A stretch of DNA of 64,000 bases. Origin: Veillonellaceae bacterium. GTDB taxonomy: Bacteria; Bacillota; Negativicutes; Veillonellales; Negativicoccaceae. The DNA lies in assembly GCA_022771805.1 (NCBI GenBank), contig JALELM010000007.1:47332-111331 (forward strand), given 5' to 3'. Both the position numbers and the translations under genes were made by a program. Positions 62,198 to 64,000 of the stretch are shown here, piece after piece; the stretch's first letter is position 1; the number at the start of each line of letters is the position of its first letter. Under the pieces are notes generated by a model that ran no database searches, was not told where the DNA came from, and saw nothing but the letters and a program-made list of their open reading frames with translations.

Positions 62198-62222
62198 AAA
62201 CCGTCTCCGGACGGTTTTTTAT
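62198..62222 (+). terminator. Terminator of the tRNA operon
   Basis: AAACCGTC, loop TCCG, GACGGTTT then TTTA. 62118-62197 between the tRNA and the hairpin shows no gene. Confidence 0.8.
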
Positions 62223-62267
62223 TATCCGAATATCTGTGACGGATGTCCGGCAAGGCCATCTGATAAA

Positions 62268-62296
62268 TTGACAACCTCATGCTTAAAACATATAAT
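62268..62296 (+). promoter_or_regulatory. Consensus promoter of the permease gene
   Basis: TTGACA (62268-62273), 17 bases, TATAAT (62291-62296): perfect consensus. The expected start near 62303 falls on the first of three direct repeats, implying strong but repressible transcription. Confidence 0.9.
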
Positions 62297-62302
62297 AATA
62301 CT

Positions 62303-62353
62303 AGTGTTATGTAATAATTACCAGTATTATGTAATAACTCCAGCGTTATGCAG
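62303..62353. repeat. Three direct repeats at the permease transcription start
   Basis: AGTGTTATGTAATAA (62303-62317), AGTATTATGTAATAA (62323-62337) and AGCGTTATGCAG (62342-62353), spaced about 20 and 19 bases (two helical turns). Position over and downstream of the start fits a repressor operator. The regulator is not in the window. Confidence 0.6.
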
Positions 62354-62420
62354 ACGGTAGAATGTGTGCCGGGGAAATACAACGACATGGCGAGAGACGA
62401 GATCGGGGAGTGGTGAAGGA

Positions 62421-63695
62421 ATGTTCAATGCTTTTAATGTATCATTGGTAATCTTTGTAGTTACCTATATCGTGATTATGACGGAGAAGTTCCCGCGCAC
62501 AACGGTCGCTCTGGTCGGCGGTCTGGCGATGATTCTGACCGGCATTGTTTCCCAGCAGGACGCACTGGTGCGCTTTATTGATTTCAATACCCTGGGTTTG
62601 CTGATCGGCATGATGATTATCGTAGCGGTTGTCAAGCGCACGGGGATGTTTGAGGCGCTTGCGATCTGGGCGGTAAAAATAACAAAAGGGCGCTCGGCGC
62701 TGTTGCTGCTGATGTTCGCTCTCCTGACCGGTGTCTCTGCGGCATTCCTGGATGTGGTCACGGCCGTTCTCCTGGTTGCACCGATTACCATTTCGCTGAC
62801 AAAGTTTTTGCGGATCAATGCCTATCCGTTCCTGATCATGGAAATTCTTTCGGCGAATATCGGCGGTACGGGCACCATGGTCGGCGATCCGCCGAACGTC
62901 ATGATCGGTTCCGCAACCGGGCTGACTTTTATCGATTTCGTAATGAACACGGGACCGCTGGCGGTGTTCAACCTGCTTGCGTTGCTGCCGGTTTTATTAA
63001 TCGTGTATCGTAAAGAATTGAAGCATGACCCCTTTGATGAGGAATTATTGCAAAAGCTGAACCCGTCAACGCAAATTGCCGACAGGAAACTGTTTCATCG
63101 TTCTTTGGCGGTTATGCTGGTGACGATTTTGGGCTTCGTCGTGCACCATGCCATCGGCATGGAAACGGCCACCGTCGCCATGACCGGTGCGGTCGCGATG
63201 ATCGTTATAACGGGAGAATCGCCGGAAGAAGCACTTTCTGAAGTGGACTGGAGTACGATCTTCTTCTTCCTCGGCCTTTTTGTCCTGGTCGGCGGTATCC
63301 AGGCATCGGGCGTTATTGCTTGGGGCGCTCAATGGGCGGTCACCCAGACACAGGGGAACATTGAGGCGACGGCTGCGTTTATTTTGTGGATCAGCGCTAT
63401 CGCGTCGGCATTTGTCGATAACATTCCGTTTACGGCGACCATGATTCCTCTGATTCAGGAAATGGAACATGTCATGGGAGTTGACCTGGAACTGTTCTGG
63501 TGGGCGCTTTCCGTCGGAGCCTGCTACGGCGGCAACGGAACGATTATCGGTGCATCACCGAACGTTATCATTGCGGCATTGGCGGCGCAAAACGGTTACA
63601 ATATAAGCTTCAAGAAATATTTCATAGTCGGTTTTCCGGTTATGCTGTATACCATCGTGATCGCGCATATCTACTTCATGCTTCGCTATTTCTGA
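62421..63695 (+). CDS. ArsB/NhaD-superfamily ion permease
   Basis: 424 residues, about eleven membrane helices. Ion-transporter superfamily motifs: TTVALVGGLAMILTGIVSQQDALVRFIDFNTLGLLIGMMIIVAVVKRTGMFE, GVSAAFLDVVTAVLLVAPITI, NIGGTGTMVGDPPNVMIG and SAFVDNIPFTATMIPLI. Related to ArsB, NhaD and citrate carriers; the ion transported cannot be told from sequence alone. No ars genes adjoin. Confidence 0.9.
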   Translation: MFNAFNVSLVIFVVTYIVIMTEKFPRTTVALVGGLAMILTGIVSQQDALVRFIDFNTLGLLIGMMIIVAVVKRTGMFEALAIWAVKITKGRSALLLLMFALLTGVSAAFLDVVTAVLLVAPITISLTKFLRINAYPFLIMEILSANIGGTGTMVGDPPNVMIGSATGLTFIDFVMNTGPLAVFNLLALLPVLLIVYRKELKHDPFDEELLQKLNPSTQIADRKLFHRSLAVMLVTILGFVVHHAIGMETATVAMTGAVAMIVITGESPEEALSEVDWSTIFFFLGLFVLVGGIQASGVIAWGAQWAVTQTQGNIEATAAFILWISAIASAFVDNIPFTATMIPLIQEMEHVMGVDLELFWWALSVGACYGGNGTIIGASPNVIIAALAAQNGYNISFKKYFIVGFPVMLYTIVIAHIYFMLRYF

Positions 63696-63706
63696 GGATA
63701 TAGCCG

Positions 63707-63733
63707 AAAGCACCCGCTTGCGGGTGCTTTTTC
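63707..63733 (+). terminator. Terminator after the permease gene
   Basis: AAAGCACCCGC, loop TT, GCGGGTGCTTT, then TTC. Very strong stem ending the operon 11 bases after the stop. Confidence 0.88.
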
Positions 63734-63739
63734 TTTTGC

Positions 63740-63775
63740 TTGACAAGCGGGAAGTAAAATGATAAGCTGTATAAG
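63740..63775 (+). promoter_or_regulatory. Possible upstream rRNA promoter P1
   Basis: TTGACA at 63740-63745. A clean -10 at 17 bases is lacking (TAAGCT 63763-63768); TATAAG at 63770 is too far. Weak candidate. Confidence 0.35.
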
Positions 63776-63826
63776 CATCGACAATGAAACGACCCGGTAA
63801 AGGGGAAGTAAAAGTTTCGAAAGTAC

Positions 63827-63855
63827 TTGACAGTACAAATTGACGGTGCTATAAT
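63827..63855 (+). promoter_or_regulatory. rRNA operon promoter
   Basis: TTGACA (63827-63832), 17 bases, TATAAT (63850-63855), a perfect consensus promoter about 135 bases before 16S. Confidence 0.9.
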
Positions 63856-63863
63856 GACAAAGT

Positions 63864-63990
63864 CGCTATAAAGCGACAGCGGTTCTTTGAAAACTGAACA
63901 ATGCAAGAAAAAGCCAATGTGCGGGTTCAAAGAAATGAACTCGAAAACAAAGCACCGAAAGGTGCAAAACGAATGAGCAAGACAAACTAC
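63864..63990 (+). other. rRNA leader with hairpin and boxA-like element
   Basis: GTCGC-TATAAA-GCGAC hairpin (63864-63879), then GGTTCTTTGAAAACTGAAC, a Firmicute-type boxA/leader element ahead of 16S processing sites. No gene inside. Confidence 0.7.
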
Positions 63991-64000
63991 TATGGAGAGT
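63991..64000 (+). rRNA. rrs: 16S rRNA, first 10 bases only
   Basis: TATGGAGAGT at the right edge is the start of the conserved 16S 5' end (TATGGAGAGTTTGATC...). The gene continues outside the window. Confidence 0.85.

Overview
The window is a chromosomal segment of a diderm Firmicute, most likely class Negativicutes (Veillonella/Megasphaera/Dialister-type; genus not determinable by eye). Three things point there. A trimeric autotransporter carries a C-terminal S-layer-homology (SLH) domain behind its outer-membrane anchor. A TonB-dependent outer-membrane receptor sits beside Firmicute-type gene order (cysE-cysS-mrnC-rlmB-yacP-sigH; secG-rnr-smpB-ssrA; yggS-sepF-proC-ylmH-divIVA). The pre-16S end is also of Firmicute type.

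Layout. (1) 1-36.2 kb: the right part of an integrated, apparently intact temperate myophage of PBSX/Mu-like head and XkdK-XkdU-like tail type. The integrase is cut off at the left edge on the minus strand, and its left attachment site lies outside the window. Then come an S24 repressor with a divergent promoter/operator region, Cro/XRE-type regulators and early genes. The replication module holds DUF2800 nuclease, DUF2815 protein, family A polymerase, VapE-type helicase, an iteron-rich non-coding stretch, VRR-NUC and SNF2-type helicase genes. An ArpU-like late activator and an unusual late promoter follow, then packaging (terS, terL), portal, a MuF head protein fused to an ADP-ribosyltransferase domain, scaffold and capsid. 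The tail follows: sheath, tube, a chaperone with a canonical -1 frameshift site, tape measure, baseplate, fibre and three collagen-like proteins. Last is the lysis module, with holin-like proteins, amidase and two nested reading frames that look like spanin-type genes, as expected for a host with an outer membrane. (2) 36.4-41.5 kb: a very large YadA-type adhesin interrupted by a +1 base in a G6 tract. (3) 41.6-51.4 kb: comF, an HD-GYP gene, a structured non-coding RNA candidate, a Cys-type T-box with cysE/cysS, translation and RNA-decay genes, and tmRNA. (4) 51.9-57.6 kb: a metal-chelate uptake operon with permease, ATPase, two binding lipoproteins and a TonB-dependent receptor. (5) 57.6-61.9 kb: the division/proline/polyamine cluster. 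(6) tRNA-His and tRNA-Gln, an ArsB/NhaD-type permease under a perfect consensus promoter overlapped by operator-like repeats, and finally an rRNA promoter and leader with the first bases of 16S rRNA at the right edge.

The observations most worth a second look are: the MuF-ADP-ribosyltransferase fusion with its low-GC coupled partner gene; the closed-helix RNA at 43076-43275 between comF/HD-GYP and the T-box; the nested lysis frames; the frameshifted adhesin; the A-AAA-AAC slippery site; and the TAGCCGAT iteron region downstream of the VapE-type gene. Family assignments come from reading the translated sequences; no database search was run.
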